From Candidatus Bathyanammoxibius amoris (lineage in GTDB: Bacteria > Planctomycetota > Brocadiia > Brocadiales > Bathyanammoxibiaceae), in the NCBI GenBank assembly GCA_024451685.1, contig JAMXCW010000001.1, positions 223,406-287,405 on the forward strand: a stretch of 64,000 nt of DNA. The letters run 5' to 3'. The first letter of the stretch is position 1. Each line of letters begins with the position of its first letter. Below are positions 63,651 to 64,000 of this stretch, in pieces. The notes beneath the pieces were generated by a model that worked only from the letters and a program-made list of their open reading frames with translations, searched no databases and was not told the origin of the DNA. A program made the translations under genes and the position numbers.

Positions 63651-64000
63651 ATGTGTAGAACGCTTGTATTTTTTACGGCAGTGTCTTTTTTGATGGTCTT
63701 TGGCATTGCAGCCGCTGACAGCGCTACAGCGGGTGAAGCCAAGGTTGTGGCCACCATACAGACGGGGCCGGAGTGGACACCCCCCGAGAGAGGTGAGCCG
63801 TTGACCATCCCTGAGGTGCACTACAGGGTAAAGCACTCCCCTTACCGGAGTGAGCTGGTGCGCACAGGACAGTTTTTGTTTAACGACGCCAGCTGGGGTC
63901 TCCAGGGCGAGTACTCGTGCGCTGCCTGCCATTATGAGCGGGGTCAGTCCACGGGTCTTATCTGGGACCTTGGTGACGAGGGCTGGGGCTCCTGGAAGAA
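63651..64000 (+). CDS. Exported c-type cytochrome, start only (cut by window)
   Basis: ATG at 63651 follows a very strong ribosome site, AAGGAGGTGA. The frame is open to the end of the window, about 116 residues. A signal peptide (TLVFFTAVSFLMVFGIAAAD) leads to a mature part with one haem c motif, CAACH in GEYSCAACHYERGQS, then IWDLGDEGWGSW. The haem motif recalls multi-haem or peroxidase-like cytochromes with further motifs beyond the edge. Maturation would need the ResB/CcsA system at 9-11.6 kb. Confidence 0.85.
   Translation, partial: MCRTLVFFTAVSFLMVFGIAAADSATAGEAKVVATIQTGPEWTPPERGEPLTIPEVHYRVKHSPYRSELVRTGQFLFNDASWGLQGEYSCAACHYERGQSTGLIWDLGDEGWGSWK

Noticed and set aside
63420..63932. 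170-codon minus-strand frame at the right end
   Set aside because: It overlaps the start of the cytochrome gene, which has a signal peptide, a haem motif and a strong ribosome site; the minus-strand product looks random.

Overview
The window looks like a chromosomal segment of a Gram-negative-type bacterium, most likely a planctomycete of the Brocadiales (anammox) kind. The hints are: cytochrome c maturation by the ResB/CcsA route, a multi-module periplasmic pentapeptide family, a start of a haem c protein at the right edge, a complete-looking set of lipid A and LPS-heptose genes (lpxD, lpxI, lpxK, hldE, gmhB, a heptosyltransferase), a split transketolase, and several genes with a eukaryote-like flavour (IMP dehydrogenase, DGAT1-like MBOAT, deoxyhypusine-synthase-like protein). 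The taxonomic call is inference; no rRNA gene is present. Sixty or so genes are packed tightly, mostly on the minus strand.

Layout: 0-6.6 kb carries the end of a TPR protein and the plus-strand group polA-coaE-rho. 6.6-20.6 kb is minus strand: mnmG, acylphosphatase, ccsA-resB, an OmpA lipoprotein, hisI, a VIT1-like transporter, thiE-purB-pyrE, a frameshifted MBOAT acyltransferase, groEL-groES and a lone receiver protein. 21.2-24.8 kb is plus strand: lpxD-lpxI and a thiamine-diphosphate keto-acid decarboxylase. 25-39 kb is a long minus-strand operon-like run (leuB, HNH, lpxK, DHS-like, Cys-cluster, hldE, gmhB, a very large helicase-nuclease, radical SAM/B12, heptosyltransferase). 39-45 kb has two CxxC-headed pentapeptide proteins flanking priA and guaB. 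45-57.7 kb is minus strand apart from one small secreted protein: degenerate PLD protein, CBS, nnrD, a seven-repeat secreted protein, larB, tsaD, ctpA, split transketolase, tRNA-Phe, ribF and a SurA/PpiD-like chaperone. 57.9-64 kb holds topA, an inserted helicase-nuclease gene, tRNA-Leu, tRNA-Cys and the start of a c-type cytochrome.

The most unusual parts are two single-gene, defence-like helicase-nuclease proteins. The first (27.7-32.5 kb) sits in the LPS operon with 18-base junctions at both ends, is visibly richer in A and T than its neighbours, and is broken by one in-frame TGA just before helicase motif VI; a perfect 9-bp stem-loop begins 7 bases after that TGA. The second (60.1-62.7 kb), an XPD/DinG-like SF2 helicase fused to a PD-(D/E)XK nuclease, lies between perfect 26-bp direct repeats, one of which is the 3' end of topA. 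That is the signature of a 2.8-kb insertion that rebuilt the end of its target gene, yet no integrase or transposase is encoded in it.

Other points: a −1 frameshift at a run of nine A in the MBOAT gene, a eukaryotic-type IMP dehydrogenase, a PLD-fold protein that has lost its catalytic His and Lys, and several good sigma-70-like promoters and two strong terminators.
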